A DNA stretch of 11,654 nucleotides from positions 1,712-13,365 of the forward strand of contig NZ_JASNGB010000075.1 in NCBI RefSeq assembly GCF_030271215.1. Direction: 5' to 3'. This DNA comes from Deinococcus rhizophilus. Its GTDB lineage: Bacteria > Deinococcota > Deinococci > Deinococcales > Deinococcaceae. Below are positions 1 through 7,378 of the stretch, one piece after another; positions within the stretch are counted from its first letter, which is position 1, and the number at the start of each line of letters is the position of its first letter. The notes under the pieces were generated by a model. That model made no database searches, was not told where the DNA came from, and saw only the letters and a program-made list of their open reading frames with translations. The translations under genes and the position numbers were made by a program.

Positions 1-1021
1 GAACCGAGAGCACCGGCTCAGGCGCCGCGTCTGCCCGCCCCGGCGCGAGCTGCCGCCCGATCTCCGCGACCGCTGCTGCCGCGTGGTGCCGCCCGTTCTC
101 GATAAAGACCTGATTCGTCTTGCCCGCGAAGCCCGCCGATCCCACCACGAACAGGCCCGGCACGCTGCTCTGATAGTGCTCGTCCAGGACCAGGCACTCG
201 TCGGGCTGCTGGGCGAGGTTCAGTTCAGACAGAAACGAGAGATCGGGGCGGTAGCCGGTCAGCGCGAAGGTGAAATGGGTGGGCAGCTGGGAGGTGGTGC
301 CGTCCGCCCGCTGCACCAGCACGTGCTCAGGGTGAATCTCGACCACCTGCGAATTGAACTGGGCGGCGATGGAGCCTTCCTTGATGCGGTTTTCGAGGTC
401 GGGCCGCACCCAGTATTTGACCGTGGACTTCAGCTCGGGCGCCCGCACCACCATCGTCACGTTGGCCCCGCCGCGCCACAGGTCGAGGGCGGCGTCGGCG
501 GCACTGTTTCCCGCCCCGATCACGGTGACGTTCAGGCCCAGGAAGGGGTGCGCCTCGGTGTAGTAGTGGCTGACGTTGGGCGAGTCCTCGCCGGGAATGC
601 CCAGCCCGACGGGGTTGTCGTAGTACCCGGTCGCCACCACGACCCGCCGCGCCTCGACCACGCCCGGCGTGCCGTCCTGCGCCTCGACCTCCAGCGTGAA
701 ACCCGCCGGGGCCGGATGCACCCGCTTGACCTCCGTATACAGGCGCACGTTCAGGTTCTCGCGTTGGGTCACGAGGCGGTAGTACATCAGCGCGTCGCGG
801 CGGTCGGGCTTGTCGTGGCCGGTGACCATCGGGTGGTTGCCGATTTCCAGCTCGGGCGCGGTGGTGAAAAAGGTCATGTAGGTGGGGTACTCGAAAATCG
901 CGTTCACCACGCAGCCCTTTTCCAGCACCACGTAACTCAGCCCCGCCCGCTTGCAGGCGATGGCGGCGGCGAGGCCCACCGGCCCGGCTCCCACGATGGC
1001 GACGTCGAACATCTGGCTCAT
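1..1021 (-). CDS. ypdA: YpdA/Bdr-family bacillithiol-system FAD/NAD(P)H oxidoreductase (3' end cut by window edge)
   Basis: 340 codons are visible from ATG at 1021 with no stop before the edge. Family members run about 325-330 residues, so little is missing. An N-terminal FAD Rossmann motif [10 protein letters not shown] (11-20), the family block around residues 38-80 ([27 protein letters not shown]), ATGYYDNP (130-137), a second dinucleotide motif [13 protein letters not shown] (168-179) and FIENGRHHA (306-314) are the pattern of YpdA proteins. No CxxC is present, which separates it from thioredoxin reductase. Known role of the family: NADPH-dependent reduction of bacillithiol disulfide in the cytoplasm. 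Odd point: the active-site Cys of S. aureus YpdA (Cys14, GGGPCG) is Val15 here. The gene lies 45 nt downstream of the 177-aa gene on the same strand, probably co-transcribed. No Shine-Dalgarno precedes the ATG; a CACACT hexamer ends 7 nt before it. Family call is firm; enzymatic activity is inferred. Confidence 0.88.
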   Translation of the reverse strand, partial: MSQMFDVAIVGAGPVGLAAAIACKRAGLSYVVLEKGCVVNAIFEYPTYMTFFTTAPELEIGNHPMVTGHDKPDRRDALMYYRLVTQRENLNVRLYTEVKRVHPAPAGFTLEVEAQDGTPGVVEARRVVVATGYYDNPVGLGIPGEDSPNVSHYYTEAHPFLGLNVTVIGAGNSAADAALDLWRGGANVTMVVRAPELKSTVKYWVRPDLENRIKEGSIAAQFNSQVVEIHPEHVLVQRADGTTSQLPTHFTFALTGYRPDLSFLSELNLAQQPDECLVLDEHYQSSVPGLFVVGSAGFAGKTNQVFIENGRHHAAAAVAEIGRQLAPGRADAAPEPVLSV

Positions 1022-1066
1022 GGGGGAAAGTGTGGCATGGGGGCGTGGGGGAGACGGTGAGCCGGG

Positions 1067-1600
1067 TCAGTCCGCCTGCTCCGGGGGCACCTCATCCCGC
1101 TGCACCGTCGTCAGCACTCCCAGCACGCCCGCGAGCAGGTTCAGGCGCTTGCGACCGCCGACGCGCCCGAGTTCCTCGCGGAACTGCCGGGCCTGGTCAC
1201 GGGTGTACTCCAGGGACTCGCGTTGCTGCGCGGTCATCTCCCGCTCGGGGCCACTCCGCTCCAGGGTCAGGCCCAGGAAAATGGCGCGGAACATCTGCGG
1301 CACCTCGTCCTCACGGGCCGACAGCTTCGGCATGAACTCCGGGTCGAGCAGGGCGGCCCGGGCCACGCCGCGCATCCACTCGGTCGCCCTCGCCGCGCTT
1401 CTCACGAAGTCGTCGGTGAAATACAGACGTTCCGGCAGCCCCGGCTTGCGCTGGCGGTAGGCGGTCAGTTCGTCCTCAAAACCGTCTCCAAGCAGTTCGG
1501 TCCAGTGGGCAAAGGCCTCCTCAGGGCCGCGCCCCAGCACCATCTGGGCGGTCATGAACCCGTCGATAAAGCTCAGGGTCCGGTCAAGCTGGTGTTCCAC
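1067..1600 (-). CDS. Uncharacterised 177-aa mostly helical protein
   Basis: I do not recognise this family. The start is a GTG at 1600, chosen because a perfect AGGAGG (1609-1614) lies 8 nt upstream. The 177 residues are rich in charged residues and Leu/Ala/Arg, look mostly alpha-helical and lack a signal peptide or clear membrane segment. A short apolar stretch near the C-terminus (about 154-165, [14 protein letters not shown]) is too short to call membrane-spanning. There are no cysteines and no obvious catalytic motif. Third-position GC is high, like its neighbours, so it looks like native coding sequence. It precedes ypdA by 45 nt on the same strand and is divergent from fumC, so it may share a transcript with ypdA. 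No function is proposed. Confidence 0.75.
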   Translation of the reverse strand: MEHQLDRTLSFIDGFMTAQMVLGRGPEEAFAHWTELLGDGFEDELTAYRQRKPGLPERLYFTDDFVRSAARATEWMRGVARAALLDPEFMPKLSAREDEVPQMFRAIFLGLTLERSGPEREMTAQQRESLEYTRDQARQFREELGRVGGRKRLNLLAGVLGVLTTVQRDEVPPEQAD

Positions 1601-1608
1601 GGTGTTTT

Positions 1609-1614
1609 CCTCCT
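1609..1614 (-). promoter_or_regulatory. Shine-Dalgarno AGGAGG deciding a GTG start
   Basis: AGGAGG on the minus strand sits 8 nt before GTG at 1600. It fixes the start of the 177-aa protein and contrasts with several neighbouring genes that have no Shine-Dalgarno. Confidence 0.8.
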
Positions 1615-1616
1615 GA

Positions 1617-1634
1617 CCGGGTCACTTTACCCGG
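1617..1634 (-). promoter_or_regulatory. Candidate -10 (TAAAGT) inside an 18-bp inverted repeat
   Basis: The inverted repeat CCGGGT-N6-ACCCGG spans 1617-1634. Read on the minus strand, its spacer region holds TAAAGT (1629-1624). A start about 7 nt further (near 1617) would give a leader of about 16 nt carrying AGGAGG and then the GTG at 1600. No convincing -35 is visible. The repeat around the -10 could be an operator, or a short hairpin by chance in GC-rich DNA. Confidence 0.4.
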
Positions 1635-1683
1635 CCTGTCCCGTCCCCACACTCGTGATGGCCCCGCCTCAAAACGCCCCCGC

Positions 1684-1689
1684 TAGACT
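1684..1689 (+). promoter_or_regulatory. Candidate leaderless -10 (TAGACT) for fumC
   Basis: TAGACT ends 6 nt before the fumC ATG, which would place the transcript start at or next to the A of the ATG. No Shine-Dalgarno is present upstream. The same hexamer with a 7-nt gap precedes the MFS gene at 11346. No -35 match is visible. Confidence 0.55.
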
Positions 1690-1695
1690 GAACCC

Positions 1696-3120
<1,425 letters not shown>

Positions 3121-3172
3121 GGTCTGGAGAACCCGGGGGCCGCTTTCCTGCGTGGGGGGCGGTCCCTGTCCT

Positions 3173-3782
3173 TCAGCCCGGCGGCAGGAGTCGCCCGTAG
3201 ACGCCCACCAGAGCGGTGAGGGCCTTCGCCGCTTCCTCCCCACGCGAGTTGAAGTTCTGCGGACTGGGGTGGGGACAGGGAAAGGCGGGGAGGGGAGACT
3301 GCACGGCCAGCCACGCCTGCTGCGCGTGCTTTCCCACCAGCACCACGGCCTGAAGCCGGGGCAGGAGGGCGAGAACTTCCCGCGTCAGGGGCGCGGCCCC
3401 GGCGGACTGCGCGGGCCGGGGCGTCACGACGCCGCCCTCGCTCATCTGCCAGGGGACGGCGTTCCACAGCACCACGTCCGAGCGGCGCAGGCCCGAGAGG
3501 TGCAGGAGGCAGCGCATGTTCTCCGCCGTGCCGTCGGGGTTGTCCACCGAGACGAACCGGGTCCGGCTGACCACCGGGCCGGGCGATTCGAGAGGCAGCA
3601 GCACCCGCGCCCCCACGCCCCCGTCCGCCGGGTCGAAGAAGGGAAGCCAGTGTCCGGTCTGGGCAGCTTTTTCCCCGGCCCAATGCCCCAGCCCAACGGT
3701 TCAGGGGTTGGGCGTGGGGATCGGAGGCTTGGCCCAGTCTGGCCTGCCTCGCGTCCTCCAACCTCAGGCTGCGCGTCTCCAT
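3173..3782 (-). pseudogene. Uracil-DNA glycosylase superfamily protein, frame-disrupted
   Basis: The downstream frame encodes ARVLLPLESPGP (beta-1 with the ExPG motif), [32 protein letters not shown] and [11 protein letters not shown]. This matches a bacterial UDG-superfamily group of about 200 aa as I remember it; these enzymes excise uracil or related bases in base excision repair. The frame stays open upstream (LPFFDPADGG), then hits TGA at 3701-3703 with no ATG, GTG or TTG above GTG 3616. The expected N-terminal block (DPHAQPLNRWAGALGRGK) lies in the adjacent frame from ATG 3782 up to about 3669. The frames join if one base is dropped from the GGGGAAAAA run (minus strand, 3676-3668), giving 202 residues, about family length. 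Using only GTG 3616 leaves 147 aa and loses the conserved N-terminus. It may be a sequencing error, a recent inactivation or, less likely, recoding/slippage. Confidence 0.75.
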
Positions 3783-3788
3783 CCCAGC

Positions 3789-3794
3789 AGTGTG
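3789..3794 (-). promoter_or_regulatory. Weak -10-like hexamer (CACACT) before the UDG-like gene
   Basis: On the minus strand CACACT ends 6 nt before ATG 3782, the same geometry as the stronger TANNNT sites at fumC and elsewhere. It has no T at the first position, so support is modest. It does agree with ATG 3782 being the ancestral start of the frameshifted gene. Confidence 0.3.
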
Positions 3795-3828
3795 GTCCGC
3801 CCCTGCGGTCGGTTCCCGGTGGCAAGGC

Positions 3829-3857
3829 TTGACGGATTCTGCATACCGCGCTATCCT
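3829..3857 (+). promoter_or_regulatory. Sigma-70-type promoter TTGACG-N17-TATCCT
   Basis: TTGACG (3829-3834) and TATCCT (3852-3857) are separated by exactly 17 nt. This is the best -35/-10 pair I found in the window. The predicted start is A3864 or A3865. The terminator hairpin begins at 3868, so no gene lies between promoter and terminator. The next gene on this strand starts at 3971. Confidence 0.7.
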
Positions 3858-3867
3858 CGTTTCAATC

Positions 3868-3891
3868 AACCGCCCGAAGTGGCGGTTTTTT
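3868..3891 (+). terminator. Intrinsic terminator, 7-bp stem with T6 tail
   Basis: Stem AACCGCC (3868-3874) pairs with GGCGGTT (3881-3887) around a 6-nt loop CGAAGT. A run of six T (3886-3891) follows. The T tract is on the plus strand only, so it acts rightward. It sits only about 4 nt after the predicted start of the promoter at 3829-3857. Confidence 0.85.
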
Positions 3892-3970
3892 CATGCCCTG
3901 TCGGGGCCTCTAAACCCGTCTTCACGCCGGTCTCGCCCGGCATGGTCCGAACGCAGCGCAGGCTGGGGCC

Positions 3971-4168
3971 ATGACCGACGACACCCGCAAGGGGGGCTAC
4001 GACCCCGCCCAGACCTCGCCCGCCGAGGGCCAGAGCCACGCCATCCCCGAGGAGGCGCGGGGTCAGAATCCCGGCACCGACCCTGCCGACAAGGACCAGC
4101 CTGCCGAGGGGGGCCGGGATGAGGCCGGAGGCGAGGGCGCCGACCGTTCCAGCGCCGCCCGTGACTGA
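3971..4168 (+). CDS. Small acidic, disordered hypothetical protein (65 aa)
   Basis: The 65 residues are dominated by Asp, Glu, Gly, Ala, Pro, Ser and Gln, with almost no large hydrophobics (one Tyr, no Trp, Phe, Leu, Val or Cys), so an intrinsically disordered soluble protein is expected. Nothing indicates export. Codon choice has the strong GC third position of the neighbours. The upstream context is GGCTGGGGCC just before ATG 3971; a CAGGCT hexamer (3959-3964) ends 6 nt before the start, a weak version of the leaderless layout. Its 3' end overlaps the endonuclease III reading frame (50 nt if that starts at 4119, 8 nt if at 4161), so translational coupling is possible. The family and function are unknown to me. 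It could also be non-coding. Confidence 0.5.
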   Translation: MTDDTRKGGYDPAQTSPAEGQSHAIPEEARGQNPGTDPADKDQPAEGGRDEAGGEGADRSSAARD

Positions 4169-4913
4169 TCCGGCCGGATCTGGGCCGACCCTGAACGCGG
4201 CCCGCCCCCCCGGGGAGCGGGCCGAACTGCTGGCGTGGATGTCGGGCCTGCTGCGGACCGAGTACGGCGAGCGCCCCCTGATTCCCCGCCGCGAACCCAT
4301 GCACGAGCTGATCAGCACCATCCTCTCCCAGCGCACCACCCACCAGGACGAGGAGGCGGCCTACCAGGAACTGCTGACGCTGGGCGACTGGGACGCGATC
4401 ATAGAAGCTCCGACAGAGGCCGTCGCCCACGCCATCCGGCGCAGCAACTACCCCGAGAGCAAGGCGCCGCGCATCCAGGCCACCCTGCGGGCCATCCGGG
4501 AGGCGCGGGGCGGGTACGACCTCGATTTTCTGGCGGAGCTGCCCGTCAAGGACGCCCTGAAGTGGCTCACCGACCTGCCGGGCGTGGGGGTCAAGACGGC
4601 CTCGCTGGTGCTGCTGTTCAACTACGCGCGGCCGGTCTTTCCGGTGGACACGCACGTCCACCGCATCAACACGCGGGTGGGGACGATTCCCCGCATGGGC
4701 GAACAGGCCGCGCACCGGGCGCTGCTCGCGCTGCTGCCGCCCGATCCGCCGCACCTCTACGAACTGCATGTCAACCTGCTGCGCCACGGCCAGCGCGTCT
4801 GCACCTGGACCCGCCCGAAGTGCCCGGCGTGCGTGTTGCGCGGGCGCTGCGACGCCTTTGCCCTCCACGGCAACGGCGTGCCCAGCTTCAGCGAGAAGCC
4901 CGCGAGGTCCTGA
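4119..4913 (+). CDS. nth: Endonuclease III family DNA glycosylase/AP lyase with 4Fe-4S cluster
   Basis: Bifunctional base-excision-repair enzyme of the HhH-GPD superfamily, removing oxidised pyrimidines and nicking abasic sites. Visible: MHELISTILSQRTTHQDE (61-78), the helix-hairpin-helix LPGVGVKTA (153-161) with catalytic Lys159, PVDTHVHR (175-182) with catalytic Asp177, and the iron-sulfur ligands Cys228-X6-Cys235-X2-Cys238-X5-Cys244, exactly the E. coli Nth spacing. The segment matching E. coli SAQATD (Gln41, inserted into the DNA helix) is SQRTTH here, so Arg72 replaces Gln41; this type differs from classical Nth. D. radiodurans has three endonuclease III paralogues, and this resembles the divergent ones. 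ATG 4119 is preferred because GAGGGGG lies about 6 nt upstream; GTG 4161, with no Shine-Dalgarno, is the alternative. Overlaps the 65-aa ORF; convergent with the LURP-one gene. Confidence 0.93.
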   Translation: MRPEARAPTVPAPPVTDPAGSGPTLNAARPPGERAELLAWMSGLLRTEYGERPLIPRREPMHELISTILSQRTTHQDEEAAYQELLTLGDWDAIIEAPTEAVAHAIRRSNYPESKAPRIQATLRAIREARGGYDLDFLAELPVKDALKWLTDLPGVGVKTASLVLLFNYARPVFPVDTHVHRINTRVGTIPRMGEQAAHRALLALLPPDPPHLYELHVNLLRHGQRVCTWTRPKCPACVLRGRCDAFALHGNGVPSFSEKPARS

Positions 4914-4929
4914 GCCTCCGCTCCCCCCC

Positions 4930-5544
4930 TCAGCCCCGTTCCCGCTCGCGCAGCACGAGCTGAATCAGCCCCAGCGTGACCAGTTCGCCCTCCTCGGGCC
5001 GGGCCGGGCGCAGTTCTTCGACCTCGAAGCGCCGCGAGAAGAGGCTGCGGCGCTTGCGAACGCGGAAGGCGGGTTCCCCGGCGGCGTCGCGCACGGTGTA
5101 GGTCGGGTTGACGAAGTAGTCGAAGCCCGCCGCGATCACGTCCCCCACCAGGGGCACCGCGCTGATGACGCCCTCCAAGACGCTCATCCAGGGGTGATCG
5201 TCACGGATGGTGAAGGCGAGGTCGCCGCCCGTGCCCAGCAGCTCGTAACTCGCGCCCCAGAGGGTGCGGACGCCCTGGGCCTGCAGGGCCCCCACCGGGG
5301 AGCCGTCCACCCGGCGAATCAACCGCCGCGCCCGCCAGTCCAGCGCCCCGGCCATCAACCCCTGCGCCCGGATGCCGTGGGTCTGCACCTGCCGCGCCTC
5401 GTCGCTGTAGACGCGCACCTCGTCGCGGATGCTGAAGAACTTCTCCTTGACGACGGCCACCAGCTGGCCCCCGGCGTCGGTGACGCGCAGCTCGGTGAGC
5501 AGGCTGAACTTGAATTCCAGCGTGAGGGGGAAGGTGGGGTTCAC
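4930..5544 (-). CDS. LURP-one-related (tubby-like fold) protein
   Basis: The 204 residues contain the LURP-one-like opening LEFKFSLLTELRVTDAGG (9-26), VAVVKEKFFSIRDEVRVYSD (29-48) and later beta-hairpins (TYTVRDAAGEPAFRVRKR, 148-165, and RRFEVEELRP, 171-180), as expected for the tubby-like beta barrel shared with phospholipid scramblases. The function of bacterial members is not established; lipid or membrane binding is only an analogy. A hydrophobic helix (about 119-145, MSVLEGVISAVPLVGDVIAAGF) sits in the middle, where the tubby fold has its central helix. The start is GTG 5544, 16 nt after the fmt stop, so it is the third gene of the def-fmt operon. There is no good Shine-Dalgarno; TATTCC just upstream could be a leaderless -10. 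Its place beside def and fmt says nothing clear about its role. Confidence 0.7.
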   Translation of the reverse strand: MNPTFPLTLEFKFSLLTELRVTDAGGQLVAVVKEKFFSIRDEVRVYSDEARQVQTHGIRAQGLMAGALDWRARRLIRRVDGSPVGALQAQGVRTLWGASYELLGTGGDLAFTIRDDHPWMSVLEGVISAVPLVGDVIAAGFDYFVNPTYTVRDAAGEPAFRVRKRRSLFSRRFEVEELRPARPEEGELVTLGLIQLVLRERERG

Positions 5545-5560
5545 GCTGAGGAATACGGCC

Positions 5561-6526
5561 TTACCCGGAGGCCGGTTCCCACAGGTCGAAGCGGGTACCC
5601 CGGCCCACCCCCGCGCCCGTGGCCCACACAGCGGCGGGCTGGGCCTTGCGGGCCTCGGGCTGGACGGTCGCCACCCGCACCGCCCCCTCGCCGCACGCCA
5701 CGGTCAGGCCACCGGCCTCCACCCCCAGCACCTCGCCGGGACGCCCCTGCCCCTCCGCCACCGTCAGCCCCGAGAGCTTGAGCCGCGCTCCGCCCAGAAA
5801 GGCGGTCGTCTGCGGCCACGCGGCCACACCCCGGAAGCGGTCGACCACGGACGGTGCGGGGTCGGTCCAGCGCACGAAGCCGTCCTCCTTGGTCAGCAGC
5901 GGGGCGTGGGTGGCCTGCGCGTCGTCCTGCGGGATGGGCGTCAACCCGGGCAGGCGCGACAGGGCCTCCACGATCAGGCGGGCAGCCTGGGCACTCAGCG
6001 CGTCCGACAGCTCCAGGCTGGTCCACCCCGGCGCGATGGGCAGCGCCTCTTGCAGCAGGATCGGCCCGGTGTCCAGCCCCTCGTCGGTCTGCATGACCGT
6101 GGTGCCGGTGACCGTCTCGCCCGCGATCAACGCCCACTGAATCGGGGCGGCGCCCCGGTACCTGGGGAGCAGGCTGGTGTGGGTGTTCAGGAAGCCGTAT
6201 CGGGGAACGGCCAGCAGCGATCCCGGCAGAATCTTGCCGTAGGCGCAGGTGACGGCCACGTCCGCGCCGGAGTCGCGCAGCCGGGCCTCAAAGGTCGCGT
6301 TGCCGCGCAACTTGCGGGGCTGGGCGAGGGGCAGCCCCACTTCGGCGGCTCGGGCGGCGACCGGGGGCGGCGTGAGCTTCAGGCCCCGGCCCACCGGTTT
6401 GTCGGGCTGCGCGACGACCAGCACGACCTCGAACTGCTCGCGGAGGGCGTCCAGCACCGGCACGGCGAAGGCGGGCGAGCCGAAAAAGGCCACGCGGGGC
6501 GCGGCGCTGGCCGGAACCGGGCTCAC
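5561..6526 (-). CDS. fmt: Methionyl-tRNA formyltransferase
   Basis: Transfers a formyl group from 10-formyl-tetrahydrofolate to Met-tRNAfMet for translation initiation; cytoplasmic. The 321 residues compare with 315 in E. coli. Visible: RVAFFGSPAFAVPVL (11-25), QPDKPVGRG (40-48), the catalytic-site block NTHTSLLPRYRGAAPIQ (114-130) with Asn114 and His116, and Asp152 in DEGLDTGP (148-155). These three match E. coli Asn106, His108 and Asp144 at a constant offset of 8. The C-terminal tRNA-binding domain follows from about residue 210. The GTG start at 6526 overlaps the def stop as GTGA (4 nt), which implies translational coupling; no separate promoter is evident. Order def-fmt is common in bacteria. 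Confidence 0.97.
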   Translation of the reverse strand: MSPVPASAAPRVAFFGSPAFAVPVLDALREQFEVVLVVAQPDKPVGRGLKLTPPPVAARAAEVGLPLAQPRKLRGNATFEARLRDSGADVAVTCAYGKILPGSLLAVPRYGFLNTHTSLLPRYRGAAPIQWALIAGETVTGTTVMQTDEGLDTGPILLQEALPIAPGWTSLELSDALSAQAARLIVEALSRLPGLTPIPQDDAQATHAPLLTKEDGFVRWTDPAPSVVDRFRGVAAWPQTTAFLGGARLKLSGLTVAEGQGRPGEVLGVEAGGLTVACGEGAVRVATVQPEARKAQPAAVWATGAGVGRGTRFDLWEPASG

Positions 6527-7182
6527 TCGGAGCGTCCCCGCTGCGCCCTTTGCACCTCGGCCAGCTCGGCGAGAAACTGCTTGGACTTGCGCTGCATGGC
6601 CGCGAGTTCCTTGCGGTAGTCCTCGGTGACTTCCGGGGGCAGGCGGTCGAGGAAGAAGACGCCGTCGAGGTGGTCGACCTCGTGCTGAAAGACGCGGGCG
6701 AGGTAGTCGTCGGCCTCCAGCGTCCGCTGCTGCCCCTCCAGATCGGTGTAGCGCACCCCGACCTCCCGGGCGCGGGCCACCCCCTCCTCGTAGATGCCGG
6801 GGACGCTCAGGCAGCCTTCCTGGTAGGAGCGGTCCTTTTTCTTGTTGATGACAGTCAGGACCGGATTGAGCATCACGAACTCGCGCAGGACGCGCGACCG
6901 CAGCGGCTTCTCGCCGCCTTCCTGCTCCTCCTCGTCGTCCTCGTACTCGACCGCCACGAACAGCCGCACCGGGAGGCCCACCTGCGGGGCGGCCAGACCC
7001 ACCCCCCGCGCCTCGAACATCGTCTCCAGCATGGTGTTCGCCACTTCGCGGACCGTCTGCGGCCCGAAGCCGGGCACCGTGAGGGTGTCGCCCGGCTGCA
7101 CGGGCCTGGCCTTGCGGCGCAGCACGGGGTCGCCGTACAGACGGATGGGGTAGATGCGGGGCGGGGCGTCAGTGACCTTCAC
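6523..7182 (-). CDS. def: Peptide deformylase
   Basis: Metal-dependent removal of the N-formyl group from nascent proteins. All three family motifs are present: GVGLAAPQVG (60-69), EGCLS (122-126) and QHEVDHLDG (166-174). Metal ligands are Cys124, His167 and His171, with Glu168 as catalytic base. At 219 residues it is longer than E. coli Def (169), because of a loop in the first half (about 26-44), a strongly acidic insert EYEDDEEEQEGGEK (79-92) before the second motif, and a basic helical C-terminal tail (about 184-219). A C-terminal helix in Def proteins is known to contact the ribosome; the same role is inferred here. The start is GTG 7182 with a weak GGAAG about 5 nt upstream and a TAAAAC hexamer at 7197-7192 as a possible -10. 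First gene of the def-fmt-LURP operon, divergent from the TPR gene. Confidence 0.96.
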   Translation of the reverse strand: MKVTDAPPRIYPIRLYGDPVLRRKARPVQPGDTLTVPGFGPQTVREVANTMLETMFEARGVGLAAPQVGLPVRLFVAVEYEDDEEEQEGGEKPLRSRVLREFVMLNPVLTVINKKKDRSYQEGCLSVPGIYEEGVARAREVGVRYTDLEGQQRTLEADDYLARVFQHEVDHLDGVFFLDRLPPEVTEDYRKELAAMQRKSKQFLAELAEVQRAQRGRSE

Positions 7183-7191
7183 AATGCTTCC

Positions 7192-7197
7192 GTTTTA
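7192..7197 (-). promoter_or_regulatory. Possible -10 (TAAAAC) for the def operon
   Basis: TAAAAC on the minus strand ends 9 nt before GTG 7182, so a very short leader would result. There is no recognisable -35. The rest of the 196-nt divergent gap (7183-7378) shows GC-rich sequence with no convincing promoter for the TPR gene. Confidence 0.3.
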
Positions 7198-7367
7198 CCA
7201 GAGGCCCGCCGGGAGGCTCCTGCACGCGCCCACCTTCGGGGCCGGGAGGCGGCGGGCGTGGCAGGGCTTGAGCCCCCTCTCACGCGGCGGCCATGCCCAC
7301 TGCCCAGCATCGGGAGGACGTTTTGCACTCCCGCCCTTTTCTCCTGCCCACCTCACTCCCCACCCAC

Positions 7368-7374
7368 AAGGAGG
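7368..7374 (+). promoter_or_regulatory. Shine-Dalgarno AAGGAGG deciding the TPR-gene start
   Basis: AAGGAGG lies 4 nt before ATG 7379. It sets the start directly ahead of a signal peptide and rules out the longer reading frame that opens at 7154. Confidence 0.85.
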
Positions 7375-7378
7375 CTCC

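Noticed and set aside
83..1060. Long plus-strand ORF (325 codons) antisense to ypdA
   Set aside because: It has no recognisable domain and a His/Arg/Gly/Val-rich composition typical of antisense reading of GC-rich genes; the opposite strand encodes a clear YpdA.
3616..3616. GTG 3616 as the genuine start of the UDG-like gene
   Set aside because: Conserved-looking sequence (LPFFDPADGG) continues upstream in frame, and a matching N-terminal block sits in the next frame; no Shine-Dalgarno precedes the GTG.
3860..3970. tRNA or other stable RNA near the promoter at 3829-3857
   Set aside because: No cloverleaf, TTCGA-type T-loop or other RNA signature was found between the promoter and the terminator or up to 3970.
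5429..6619. 396-codon plus-strand ORF over fmt and the LURP-one gene
   Set aside because: Shadow frame; both opposite-strand genes are supported by family motifs.
7154..7378. 75-codon N-terminal extension of the TPR protein
   Set aside because: It has no Shine-Dalgarno and unlikely composition; AAGGAGG and a signal peptide mark ATG 7379 as the start.
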